Shown: positions 7,317 through 15,547 of the stretch, piece after piece
How the letters are laid out: each line of letters begins with the position of its first letter
How positions within the stretch are numbered: the first letter of the stretch is position 1
Assembly: GCA_947258515.1 (NCBI GenBank)
Contig: CAMYIO010000003.1
Span: forward strand, 1-44,396
Reading direction: 5' to 3'
Origin: an uncultured Ectothiorhodospiraceae bacterium
GTDB taxonomy: Bacteria; Pseudomonadota; Gammaproteobacteria; UBA9214
DNA: 44,396 nt
The notes under the pieces: generated by a model
Database searches by the model: none
Told to the model about the DNA's origin: nothing
Seen by the model: only the letters and a program-made list of their open reading frames with translations
Position numbers and translations under genes: made by a program

Positions 7317-10300
7317 ACAAGCTGGTCACAGAGGTATTGTTGCATCCGCTTGGTATCTATGTGCTGGCGCTCGCTGCCGGCTTCCTGGTGCCGCTGTTTG
7401 ACCGTGCACACCGTGGCTCCGCCATACTGGTGTTCCTCGCGGCCCTCGCCGGCATGGTCGCGATCGCCGCCATCAACCTGCTGGCGATCCTGAACGGCGC
7501 AGCCCCCATCGAGATCGAAACCGCGGGCATTGCGCCACCGTTTTCCATCAATCTGCGCTTCGGCCTGTATGAAGGCGGCTTTGTGCTTGCGGTCAACGGC
7601 ATCGCGCTGCTCGGTGCACTGCACTGGCTGCCGTCGCTGCGGCAACATGCCTCCGCGCTGCTGCTCTACCTGATCATGGTGATGGGCATCAACGGCATGG
7701 TGATGACCCGCGACCTGTTCAACCTGTTCATCTTCATCGAGATCACTTCGATCGCTACCTACGCCCTGATCGGCATGGAGCGCACCGGTTCGGTGCTCGC
7801 CGCCGGTTTCAAGTACATCGTCGCGACCTCGGTGGCTTCGGCCTTCTTCCTGCTGGGCACGATCTTCCTCTATTACCTGACCGGTACGCTGAACATTGAC
7901 GGCATGGTGGCGCAGCGCGAACTGATCAGCGGCCCTGTCGGCTTCATCGCGACCCTGTTTATCCTCACCAGCCTGCTGATCGAGCTGAAGCCTTACCCCG
8001 CCAATGGCTGGGGACTGGACGTCTACGAGACCGCGCCCGGCGGCATCGCCGCACTGATCTCCGTCGGAGTTTCCGCCGGCGTGTTCTTCGCGCTGTTCAA
8101 GACACTGCCGCTGCTGGATGACTACCTGTTGAGCATCGCCGTGGTCGGCGGTGCCACCTTCCTGGTCTCCAACCTCATCGGCCTGAAGCAGGACAACGCC
8201 AAACGCCTGCTTGGTTATTCCTCCATCGGCCAGATGGGCCTGCTGACGCTGGCGCTGGCCGCGACGGCACAGCTGGACGTCGAGGCACAGTTGCCGCTGA
8301 TTGTTGGCGGGCTGTTCATCAACCACCTGCTGGCCAAGGCCGGCCTGTTCTGGCTGGCGGACCTGGTCAACCGCAAGTCAATCGGTGACTGGTCAGTGCT
8401 CGCCGGGCGGCCGCTGCTGTTACTGGTGTTCGGCATCCTGCTGGCCGCGCTGGTCGGCCTGCCGCCGTTCCCCGGTTTCTGGGCCAAGTGGCTACTGGTG
8501 ATGGAAATGGCCAGCGGCGGCCTGTACGGCTGGATTGCCGTAATCCTGCTGGGCTCGCTGCTGGAAGCCGCCTACCTGTTCCGCTGGTTTACGCAAGCCC
8601 TGCAGGCCCGCAAAACCGATGCGCCGGACAGCATCAGCCCCGGAAAACTTGCCCCTGTCGCGCTGACCACCCTGTTGCTGTTTGCTGCCGGCTACGGCAT
8701 GGCCGTGCAACTCGAGACAGACACCCTGGCCATGTTTCTGCCGTTGTTTGCCGGCGCCGCGTTGTGGCTGCTGGACAGCCTGCCGGGCCGCCTGAAGAGC
8801 CTGCTGATGCTGGTAATGGTGGCTGCGGGTGGTGCCTGGCTGACGCTGGACCTGGAAGGCCTGAACCGTATTTTCGGCTACATCCTGGTCGGTGGCGGTG
8901 TACTGGTCAGCCTCGCCACCCAGTACCGGGGCGATGCCCGGAAAGGCTTCTACCCACTGCTCGCGATCCTGCTGCTGTCGCTGGCGACACTGCTGCGCGC
9001 GCACACCAGCCTGGCCTTCTTCTTCAGCTGGGAACTGATGACACTGAGTTCCTATTTGCTGATCACCCTCGGTCGCAACGGCGTCAAGCCGTCACTGACC
9101 TACCTGCTGTTCTCGCTCGCCGCGGCCTACTGCATCCTTGCCGGCTTCGCGCTCGCCTATGCCGCGACCGGCAGTATTGAACTGGCCGCGCTCGGGGGAG
9201 CCGGTGACACCACGGGTCTGGTGTTCAGTCTGCTGGCGGCCGGCTTCGTCATCAAGACCGGTGCGCTTGGCATGCATATCTGGGTGCCGGGCGCCTACGG
9301 GGAAGCGGACGATGACTTCAGCGCCCTGCTCTCCGCCGTGGTCAGCAAGGCCGCCATCTTCGGCCTGCTGCTGGTCGCCGCGCAGCTCGGCGTGCGCTCC
9401 GACATCGGCCTCGACCCGGCCTATGTGCTCGGCTGGATCGGCATGCTCACCGCGACCTTCGGCGCGCTGATGGCCGTATTCCAGGAAGACGTCAAGCGAC
9501 TGCTGGCCTACTCCAGCATGGGGCAGCTCGGCTACATCGTCACCGGCATCGCACTCATGAGCCACCTCGGCTGGGTGGCCGCGCTGTACATGACGGTGAA
9601 CCACTTCCTCTTCAAGGGCATCCTGTTTCTCGCCATCGCCGGGGTCATAGTGCGCACCAACGAGCGCCTCATGTACAAGATGGGCGGACTGATCAAGAAC
9701 ATGCCGTTCACCTTCGTCGCCACCATGATCGCCATCATCGCCATGTCGGGCGTACCGCCACTGACCGGTTTCGGCGGCAAGTGGCTGCTGTTCAACGCCA
9801 TCATGGAAAAGGGCTGGTACTGGCTGGCCGCACTGGCGTTCTTCTCCAGCGCCGTGGCCTTCCTCTACATGTTCCGGCTGCTGCAGACCGTGTTCCTCGG
9901 CCAGCGCAAGCTGGAGCATGCGCAACTGCGCGAGGCACCGGTGATCCTGCTGGTTCCGCAGTTCGTGCTGATCGGCATCATTATGGTGTTTTCCGCCTAC
10001 CCGAAACTGCTGCTCGACCCGCTATCAACAGCCATCAGCCCGTGGCTGGGCGGCAACCTGGTATGGGACGGCCTTGCACTGCAGACCCATCTCGGCTACT
10101 GGAACGCGCCCATGATCATGGGTGTGGTCGCCGGTGTGTGGATGGTGCCGCTGATATTCCTGCTGCTGATGACGCTGACCCTGAAGATCCAGAAGGTCGA
10201 GCAGTTCAACATCGTGTTTGCCGCGGAGCGCCCGCACCGCCCGGAAGAAACGCATTTTGCCTACAACTTTTTCGCGCACTACGACCGCGCCCTCGGCTTC

Positions 10301-10468
10301 CTGGTGAAACCACGGGCGACGGCCTTCTGGAACTCCACCGTCGAGTGGAGCCACTCCCTGGCCGCGTCATTGCGGATTTTCTATAACGGCAACGGCCAGA
10401 CCTATGCACTGCACATCGTGATCTATCTCGTGGCGCTGTACGTGGTGAATGGAGGGCTGCAGCTGTGA
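7310..10468 (+). CDS. Fused double antiporter subunit (two NuoL/MrpD-type modules in one polypeptide)
   Basis: This 1052-residue protein carries two complete proton-antiporter-M modules in tandem. Module 1 (about residues 1-510) has the helix-5 glutamate in FIFIEITSIATY (E144), the helix-7 lysine in LIELKPYP (K227) and QDNAKRLLGYSSIGQMG. Module 2 (about 540-1000) has FFFSWELMTLSSY (E575), VIKTGALGMHIWVPGAY (K649) and QEDVKRLLAYSSMGQLG. The C-terminal tail ends with extra helices. Archaeal Mbx/Mbs has two separate antiporter subunits, MbxH and MbxH', and here they appear covalently joined. I chose the ATG at 7310 because GGAG lies 5 nt upstream and it overlaps the mrpC stop; the frame is open further upstream but only inside mrpC. 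The protein should translocate H+ or Na+. Confidence 0.93.
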   Translation: MVDKLVTEVLLHPLGIYVLALAAGFLVPLFDRAHRGSAILVFLAALAGMVAIAAINLLAILNGAAPIEIETAGIAPPFSINLRFGLYEGGFVLAVNGIALLGALHWLPSLRQHASALLLYLIMVMGINGMVMTRDLFNLFIFIEITSIATYALIGMERTGSVLAAGFKYIVATSVASAFFLLGTIFLYYLTGTLNIDGMVAQRELISGPVGFIATLFILTSLLIELKPYPANGWGLDVYETAPGGIAALISVGVSAGVFFALFKTLPLLDDYLLSIAVVGGATFLVSNLIGLKQDNAKRLLGYSSIGQMGLLTLALAATAQLDVEAQLPLIVGGLFINHLLAKAGLFWLADLVNRKSIGDWSVLAGRPLLLLVFGILLAALVGLPPFPGFWAKWLLVMEMASGGLYGWIAVILLGSLLEAAYLFRWFTQALQARKTDAPDSISPGKLAPVALTTLLLFAAGYGMAVQLETDTLAMFLPLFAGAALWLLDSLPGRLKSLLMLVMVAAGGAWLTLDLEGLNRIFGYILVGGGVLVSLATQYRGDARKGFYPLLAILLLSLATLLRAHTSLAFFFSWELMTLSSYLLITLGRNGVKPSLTYLLFSLAAAYCILAGFALAYAATGSIELAALGGAGDTTGLVFSLLAAGFVIKTGALGMHIWVPGAYGEADDDFSALLSAVVSKAAIFGLLLVAAQLGVRSDIGLDPAYVLGWIGMLTATFGALMAVFQEDVKRLLAYSSMGQLGYIVTGIALMSHLGWVAALYMTVNHFLFKGILFLAIAGVIVRTNERLMYKMGGLIKNMPFTFVATMIAIIAMSGVPPLTGFGGKWLLFNAIMEKGWYWLAALAFFSSAVAFLYMFRLLQTVFLGQRKLEHAQLREAPVILLVPQFVLIGIIMVFSAYPKLLLDPLSTAISPWLGGNLVWDGLALQTHLGYWNAPMIMGVVAGVWMVPLIFLLLMTLTLKIQKVEQFNIVFAAERPHRPEETHFAYNFFAHYDRALGFLVKPRATAFWNSTVEWSHSLAASLRIFYNGNGQTYALHIVIYLVALYVVNGGLQL

Positions 10469-11311
10469 TTGCGGAATGGCTTGGCAGGATCGGTAATTTC
10501 GGCCTGACGCTGCTGATCGTAACCGTCTACGGTCTGCTCGTGGGTGCCTTCATCGAACGCACCATTGCCAAGGTACAGGGCCGTATCGGCATTCCCTACC
10601 GGCAGCCGTTTATCAATATCCTGAAGACGCTGGTGAAGCGCACCGCCGTCAGTCACGGCATCATGTTCTATCTCGGGCCGGTGTTCCGTATACCTGTTCC
10701 TGGTGATCTACTTCATGTTCTTCGGCCAGCTCGGCATGGCGCTGGGCGCCGGCGAAAGCGGCCATCCCTACAGTGCCATCGGCATCGCCCGCGGCCTGTC
10801 GCAAATGACCGCCTACGAGGTGCCATTCGCGCTGGCGGTGATTTCCATCGTTATCCAGTACGACACCCTGTCGCTCACCGAGATCGTGGCCGCGCAGCAG
10901 GGCGGCTGGCAGAACTGGACGCTGTTCACCAACTGGGTGGCAACGCTGGCGGCCATGCTGGCCTTCCTTGGCATGACGGGCTATTCACCCTTTGACATCT
11001 TCCTGGCGCCGCAGGAGATTCCGATTGGCCCGCCGACCGAGTTCCACAGCAGCTTCCTGTCATTGCTGCAGACCAACCGTGCCTTGTTCGGTGCCACCAA
11101 GCTGATCCTGTTCATGAACCTGTTTTTTGGCGGCGCCACCGGCTGGATCGAATTAATGATCAAAACCCTGGCAATCTATATGATTGCGGTGATCGTCGGT
11201 GTGGCGTTTCCGCGTTTCCGTGTCGACCAGTCGATCCGCTTCTTCTTCAAGTACCCGACACTAATCGGCATCGCGTCTATAGTGTATGTACAGATGGTAA
11301 TCGCACCCTGA
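10465..11311 (+). pseudogene. NuoH/MbxM-like membrane subunit, frameshifted and apparently shortened
   Basis: The gene starts at GTG 10465 with GGAGGG 8 nt upstream, overlapping the previous stop. The first frame gives IERTIAKVQGRIGIPYRQPF and runs to FYLGPVFRI near 10690, then becomes nonsense. The +1 frame continues as VYLFLVIYFMFFGQLGMALG to 11311, with SPFDIFLAPQEIPIGPPTEF and a final membrane helix. NuoH/EchB-type proteins normally have about 25 more residues between the LGP motif and the next helix. The lesion therefore looks like a deletion of a non-multiple of 3, not a single-base slip. Total coding capacity is about 282 codons against 310-330 for the family. This subunit bridges the hydrogenase-like arm to the antiporters, so the damage would disable the complex unless it is an assembly error. 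Confidence 0.85.
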
Positions 11312-11346
11312 ACGCACCGACTTATTCCGAGCGGGAGGACCTGACC

Positions 11347-11979
11347 ATGACAAAAGACCTGAGCACTGAAGCAACCCTGGAAAATGCCGGGTTATCCGTC
11401 GAGGATCAGCAACTGTTCTCCAATGCGCGGCCGCGCGCCTATGAACCCTACCCGATCAAGGCGGTGGAGGATTTCGCCAACTGGGCGCGGGCAAACTCAC
11501 TGTGGATCCTGGCCTTTGGCACCGGCTGCTGCTCGATCGAGCTGCGCCCGCTGATGACTGCGCGCTTCGACGCCAGCCGCTTCGGCGTTGCCGGCAGGCC
11601 GACGCCGCGGCAGTCGTCGGTCTTCATCATCGGCGGTTACGTCTCGGTAAAAACGCTGAAGCGCATCGTGCGCAGCTACGAGCAGATGCAGGGGCCGAAA
11701 TTCATCATTGCCCTCGGCAGCTGTCCGGCCAACGGCGGCATGTACTTCGACAGCTACAACACCATCAACCAGTTCGACCTGTACCTGCCTGTGGACCTGT
11801 ATGTCACCGGCTGCATGCCGCGGCCGGAAGCGCTGCTCGGCGCCATCCTCGAACTGCAGGATGACATCAAGGCGGGTAACTGCGACGGCGCCAACCGTTA
11901 TATCGAACACTTCGACGAATACAAGGCCAACCAGAAGAAGGTCATCAAGAACTGGAACATGCCGGATTACAACTGGTAA
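11347..11979 (+). CDS. NuoB/MbxJ-like small subunit carrying the proximal [4Fe-4S] cluster
   Basis: This 210-residue soluble peripheral subunit is homologous to NuoB, HycG and MbxJ. Four cluster ligands are in place: the Cys pair in FGTGCCSIEL (C61, C62), GSCPANGG (C126) and TGCMPRPEA (C156). The RFDASRFG and RPTPRQS segments contact the large subunit in the family. It passes electrons between the ferredoxin-type subunit and the NuoD-like active-site subunit. GGGAGG at 11333-11338 sits 8 nt before the ATG. The N-terminal 45 residues and C-terminal tail are polar extensions. It is followed by the NuoC- and NuoD-like genes. Confidence 0.94.
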   Translation: MTKDLSTEATLENAGLSVEDQQLFSNARPRAYEPYPIKAVEDFANWARANSLWILAFGTGCCSIELRPLMTARFDASRFGVAGRPTPRQSSVFIIGGYVSVKTLKRIVRSYEQMQGPKFIIALGSCPANGGMYFDSYNTINQFDLYLPVDLYVTGCMPRPEALLGAILELQDDIKAGNCDGANRYIEHFDEYKANQKKVIKNWNMPDYNW

Positions 11980-12012
11980 ACCCATGACAGACTATCGAAC
12001 CACGGGAAATCA

Positions 12013-12555
12013 ATGATGAGTGAACTGCTGGACAGACTGGTGCGTGATTTCGCTGTCACTGATATTACCGAGCGCCCTCCGGCAATCACCACGCTGAAGG
12101 TGAGCAAGGAAAACGGCGAACGGCTGATCCGCGAACTGCGCGACCGCGAAGGTTTCACCCACCTGGCTTTCGTCGCCTGCACCGACTGGATCGAGGACGG
12201 ACTTTTCAGATTGATCTACATGCTGCACAACTATGACAGCAAACAGAACCTCGGCGTGCACATCGACATCGACCGCGACAACGCCGAGATGACCTCCATC
12301 CATACGCTGTGGGCACAGGCCTGGACCTACCAGCGCGAACTGCGCGAGATGTACGGCATCAACTTTCCCGGCAGCCCGCGACTCGAGGAGGATTTCTGCC
12401 TCGAGGGCTGGGATGACATGCCGCCGATGCGGCGTGATTTCGATACCGTGAAATACAGTACGGAACGCTTCGGTCACCGCGAGGGCCGGGTCAGCCTGGA
12501 GCCGCGCGACCACATGCAGGTGCAGCTCTACCCGACTCGCGGAGGGGACAAATAA
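12013..12555 (+). CDS. NuoC/MbxK-like subunit
   Basis: This 180-residue protein matches the NuoC/30 kDa and HycE-N/MbxK family. The hallmark is the segment IHTLWAQAWTYQRELREMYGINFPGSPR (about 97-124), equivalent to the WxEREVxDMFGIxFxGHP signature. The preceding part has the family's alpha/beta fold with FTHLAFVACTDW. It holds the small and large catalytic-arm subunits together and has no cofactor. Two ATGs occur at 12013 and 12016. Its stop overlaps the ATG of the NuoD-like gene by one base. Confidence 0.92.
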   Translation: MMSELLDRLVRDFAVTDITERPPAITTLKVSKENGERLIRELRDREGFTHLAFVACTDWIEDGLFRLIYMLHNYDSKQNLGVHIDIDRDNAEMTSIHTLWAQAWTYQRELREMYGINFPGSPRLEEDFCLEGWDDMPPMRRDFDTVKYSTERFGHREGRVSLEPRDHMQVQLYPTRGGDK

Positions 12556-13724
12556 TGGCGCCAACAACCGGCCATTCCGCCGCGCTGGACTTTGCCCAGC
12601 CCGAACCGGTCGACCTGTCGTCGGGCAAATACGTCAAGCTGTGGCAGGGTCCGCAGCACCCCGGCATCACCGGCAACATGTCGCTGGAGCTGACACTGGA
12701 TGGCGACACCATTATCGAGTGCAAGACCCACGTCGGTTACCTGCACCGCGGCTTCGAGAAACTGATGGAACAGCGCAGCTTCATCCAGAACTTCACCGTG
12801 GTATGCCGCATCGCGGTGCCCGAGCCGGCCTTCAACGAATACCTGTACGCGGCCGCGCTCGAGGCGATCAGCGGCGTCGAGTCGCCCGTGCGTGCACAGT
12901 GGCTGCGTACGCTGAACCTGGAAATGATGCGCCTTGCCAGCTTCCTGATGTGGATCGGCGGCCAGGGCGGCGCGTTCGGCCAGTATACCGTGGCCAACTG
13001 GACGCTCACCTACCGTGACTACGTGCTCGACCTGTTCGAGGAAATGACGGGGGCGCGCATCTATCACATGTACATGGTGCCCGGTGGCGTACGCGCCGGA
13101 CTGCCGGCCGGATTCGAGCAACGCATTCTCGAACTGATGGACAATACCGACAAGCTGCTCGACCAGATCGAACGCGTGATGTACAACAACGTGGTGTTCA
13201 AGGCACGTGCGAAGGGTCTCGGCATTATACCCCCCGAGATGGTCGACCCCTACGGCGTGGTCGGCCCGAACGCACGTGGCAGCGGTTTCACGCGTGACCT
13301 GCGCAAGGACGAACCCTACCTGGTATACGACCAGCTCGACTTCGATGTCATCAGTGGCAGCGCCGGCGATGCCTACGAACGCGCGTACCTGCGCTTGCAG
13401 GAAACACGCCAGAGCGTCAACCTGATTCGCCAGTGCATCGCCGGTGCGCCCGCGGACGGCCCGTTCCAGGCGGACATGCCGAACATGCTGCACTGGAAGG
13501 TGCCGGCTGGCGAGACTTACGTCAAGGCCGAGTGCACCCGCGGCGAATACGGCTATTACATGGTGACCGACGGTACCGAGATCGTGCGCCGCGTACACGT
13601 GCGCGGTCCGAGCTACACCCATGCCATTGCCGTGATGGAGCGCATCGCGGTCGGCACCAACATCGCCGACATCGCCGGCCTGATGGTATCGCTGCACACC
13701 TATCCGCCCGAGATCGAGAGGTAA
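12555..13724 (+). CDS. NuoD/MbxL-like large subunit without NiFe ligands or quinone-site residues
   Basis: This 389-residue protein is homologous to NuoD and to the large subunit of group 4 NiFe hydrogenases. Family landmarks are GPQHP (32-36), HVGYLHRGFEKLME (59-72), FLMWIGGQGG and the ARGSGFTRDLR segment. The hydrogenase ligand motifs are absent: the N-terminal CGxC position reads FTVVCRIAV (only C84), and the C-terminal DPCxxC position reads SLHTYPPEIER. The complex I quinone residues also differ. By motif alignment, the His of PxxHG is Thr39 and the Tyr is Val82. So it is neither a hydrogenase nor a standard quinone reductase subunit and fits the Ehr/Mbx group. The true electron acceptor is unknown. 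It follows the NuoC-like gene directly. Confidence 0.92.
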   Translation: MAPTTGHSAALDFAQPEPVDLSSGKYVKLWQGPQHPGITGNMSLELTLDGDTIIECKTHVGYLHRGFEKLMEQRSFIQNFTVVCRIAVPEPAFNEYLYAAALEAISGVESPVRAQWLRTLNLEMMRLASFLMWIGGQGGAFGQYTVANWTLTYRDYVLDLFEEMTGARIYHMYMVPGGVRAGLPAGFEQRILELMDNTDKLLDQIERVMYNNVVFKARAKGLGIIPPEMVDPYGVVGPNARGSGFTRDLRKDEPYLVYDQLDFDVISGSAGDAYERAYLRLQETRQSVNLIRQCIAGAPADGPFQADMPNMLHWKVPAGETYVKAECTRGEYGYYMVTDGTEIVRRVHVRGPSYTHAIAVMERIAVGTNIADIAGLMVSLHTYPPEIER

Positions 13725-13737
13725 GCGAAGTAAACTC

Positions 13738-15546
13738 ATGAGCCTGAAAGACCTGCTATCACCGTTCTACGTCTGGCAACGCGCCTTCGAGAAACCCTAC
13801 ACCAGCATCCGTCCGATACAGGAGCGTCCCGGTGCGGCCGCCTATCGCGGCTTTCATATCAATATCAGCGAGCAATGTATCGGTTGTGGCACCTGCCACG
13901 CGATCTGCCAGAACGATGCCATCGACATGGTCAGGGTCGAGACATTCGAGGGCCGCAACGGCGACAGCGGGCTGCGTCCGCGGTTCGACTACGGCCGCTG
14001 CTGCTGGTGCGCCCTGTGCGTGGATATGTGCCCCGCCGGTTCGCTGCGCATGAGCAACGAGTACACCTGGATTACCAGCGACCCGACCGAGTATCACTTC
14101 ACTGCCGGTGTTGAACACACCACCTGGCAGGAGAATCCGCTGGGTTACCGCCGCGCGGAAGGTTACCACCTGTACCCGCCGAAGCGCATCGAGATGGACA
14201 TGCTGGCAGCGGACAAGAGCGTGCAGTCGTTTGATGAAGTGGTCACGGGCTACAGCGAGGAACAGGCGAGGCTGGAAGCCGATCGCTGCATCGAGTGCGG
14301 CATCTGCGTCGCCACCTGCCCGGCGCACATGGACGTGCCGGATTACATTCGCAGCATACGCGACGGCGACTACGAGCAGGGACTGCAACTGATGTACCGT
14401 ACCAACCCCTTCCCCGCCACCTGCGGACGCATCTGCACGCGCCGCTGCGAGTCGGTGTGCCCGGTCGGTATCCAGGGAGAACCGATCGCCATCCGCTGGC
14501 TGAAACGTTTCATCGTCGACCAGGTCGCGCCGCAGGACTACGCGCGCATTCTCGCCGACCAGACCGGCGACAGCGGCCGCCGCATCGCCGTCATCGGCGC
14601 CGGTCCGGGCGGCCTGAGCGCGGCCTATTATCTGCGCAAGCAGGGCCACGCGGTGACCGTGTTCGAGGCGCAGGAAACGGCTGGCGGCATGCTGCGCTAT
14701 GGTGTACCCAGCTACCGCCTGCCGGACGCGGACCTCGACAAGGATATCAATTACATCGTTTCACTTGGTGTCGACATCCGCTACAACACCCGCATCGGCA
14801 AGGACATCGGCTTCGATACACTGCTGCAGGACTTCGATGCGGTATTCCTGTCCACCGGCCTGTCGGTACCCTCCAGCATGCGCATCCACGGCGAAGATCA
14901 CCCGCGCGTGCTCTCCGGGCTGCAGGTGCTCGCCGATGTCGCCAGCGGCCGCGACCCGGGCGTCGGCCGCAAGGTCGCGGTCATCGGCGGCGGCAACGTC
15001 GCCATGGATGCGTCGCGGGTATCACGCCGGTTCGGCGCCGATGTCACCATCCTCTACCGCCGCCGCATCGCCGATATGCCGGCGGACGATGAAGAAATAC
15101 ACGAATCCCAGGAAGAAGGCTGCCGCATCGTCACCCAGGCGATTCCGGTTGAAATCATCGCAGCAGACAACCCGCAACAAGTATCAATCAAATGGGGCGA
15201 GGCCGAAATGGTGCAGGATCCGAAAGGCGGCCGGCCACGCCCGGTACTGCAGGAAGACAGGATGCATGTCGAGACCTACGACTGCATCATCTCCGCCATC
15301 GGCCAGGGTAGTGACCTCGACTTCCTGACAAAAGAGGTACAGAACCAGCTGGCCATCGAGTGGGGGAAATTCACGCCGGGTGAATACCAGCACACACTAC
15401 TGGAAAAGATTTTCGTCGGCGGTGATGTCGCCAACCGCGTCGCCGATGCCATCAGTGCCATCGAGGACGGCCATCATGCCGCGCGCGGCATCGACCGTTT
15501 CCTGAACCCGGATGCCTATTCACAGAACGATCAGAAGGTGAACTGA
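13738..15546 (+). CDS. Ferredoxin-GltD-like FAD/NAD(P) oxidoreductase fusion
   Basis: This 602-residue soluble protein has two halves. Residues 1-150 are a NuoI/MbxN-like module that begins SLKDLLSPFYVWQRAFEKP. It has two [4Fe-4S] motifs, with Cys at 47, 50, 53 and 57 and at 88, 91, 94 and 98. Residues 165-600 are a GltD-type domain with CIECGICVATC (184-194), CGRICTRRCESVC (229-241) and an FAD site IGAGPGG (about 286-292). Its pyridine-nucleotide site is VIGGGNVAMDASR (about 417-429), followed by YRRRIADMPADDEE. The Arg-rich loop after the second Rossmann fold is typical of NADP(H)-binding GltD relatives, but specificity is inference. It replaces NuoEFG as the likely electron entry or exit. 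The gene ends 1 bp before the rubrerythrin-like gene. Confidence 0.92.
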   Translation: MSLKDLLSPFYVWQRAFEKPYTSIRPIQERPGAAAYRGFHINISEQCIGCGTCHAICQNDAIDMVRVETFEGRNGDSGLRPRFDYGRCCWCALCVDMCPAGSLRMSNEYTWITSDPTEYHFTAGVEHTTWQENPLGYRRAEGYHLYPPKRIEMDMLAADKSVQSFDEVVTGYSEEQARLEADRCIECGICVATCPAHMDVPDYIRSIRDGDYEQGLQLMYRTNPFPATCGRICTRRCESVCPVGIQGEPIAIRWLKRFIVDQVAPQDYARILADQTGDSGRRIAVIGAGPGGLSAAYYLRKQGHAVTVFEAQETAGGMLRYGVPSYRLPDADLDKDINYIVSLGVDIRYNTRIGKDIGFDTLLQDFDAVFLSTGLSVPSSMRIHGEDHPRVLSGLQVLADVASGRDPGVGRKVAVIGGGNVAMDASRVSRRFGADVTILYRRRIADMPADDEEIHESQEEGCRIVTQAIPVEIIAADNPQQVSIKWGEAEMVQDPKGGRPRPVLQEDRMHVETYDCIISAIGQGSDLDFLTKEVQNQLAIEWGKFTPGEYQHTLLEKIFVGGDVANRVADAISAIEDGHHAARGIDRFLNPDAYSQNDQKVN

Positions 15547-15547
15547 T

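Noticed and set aside
7262-8326. Long - strand reading frame opposite the antiporter gene
   Set aside because: It is Gln/Asp/His-rich shadow translation of a GC-rich membrane-protein gene; many such frames occur opposite real genes here.
4855-10468. Stand-alone Mrp Na+/H+ antiporter
   Set aside because: The order and the separate MbhD and MbhE-B parts differ from mrpABCDEFG, and the NuoH/B/C/D genes follow directly in the same operon.
12555-13724. NiFe hydrogenase large subunit
   Set aside because: The homology is real but both cysteine ligand pairs are missing, and no maturation genes are present, so a hydrogen-evolving or -oxidising role is not supported.
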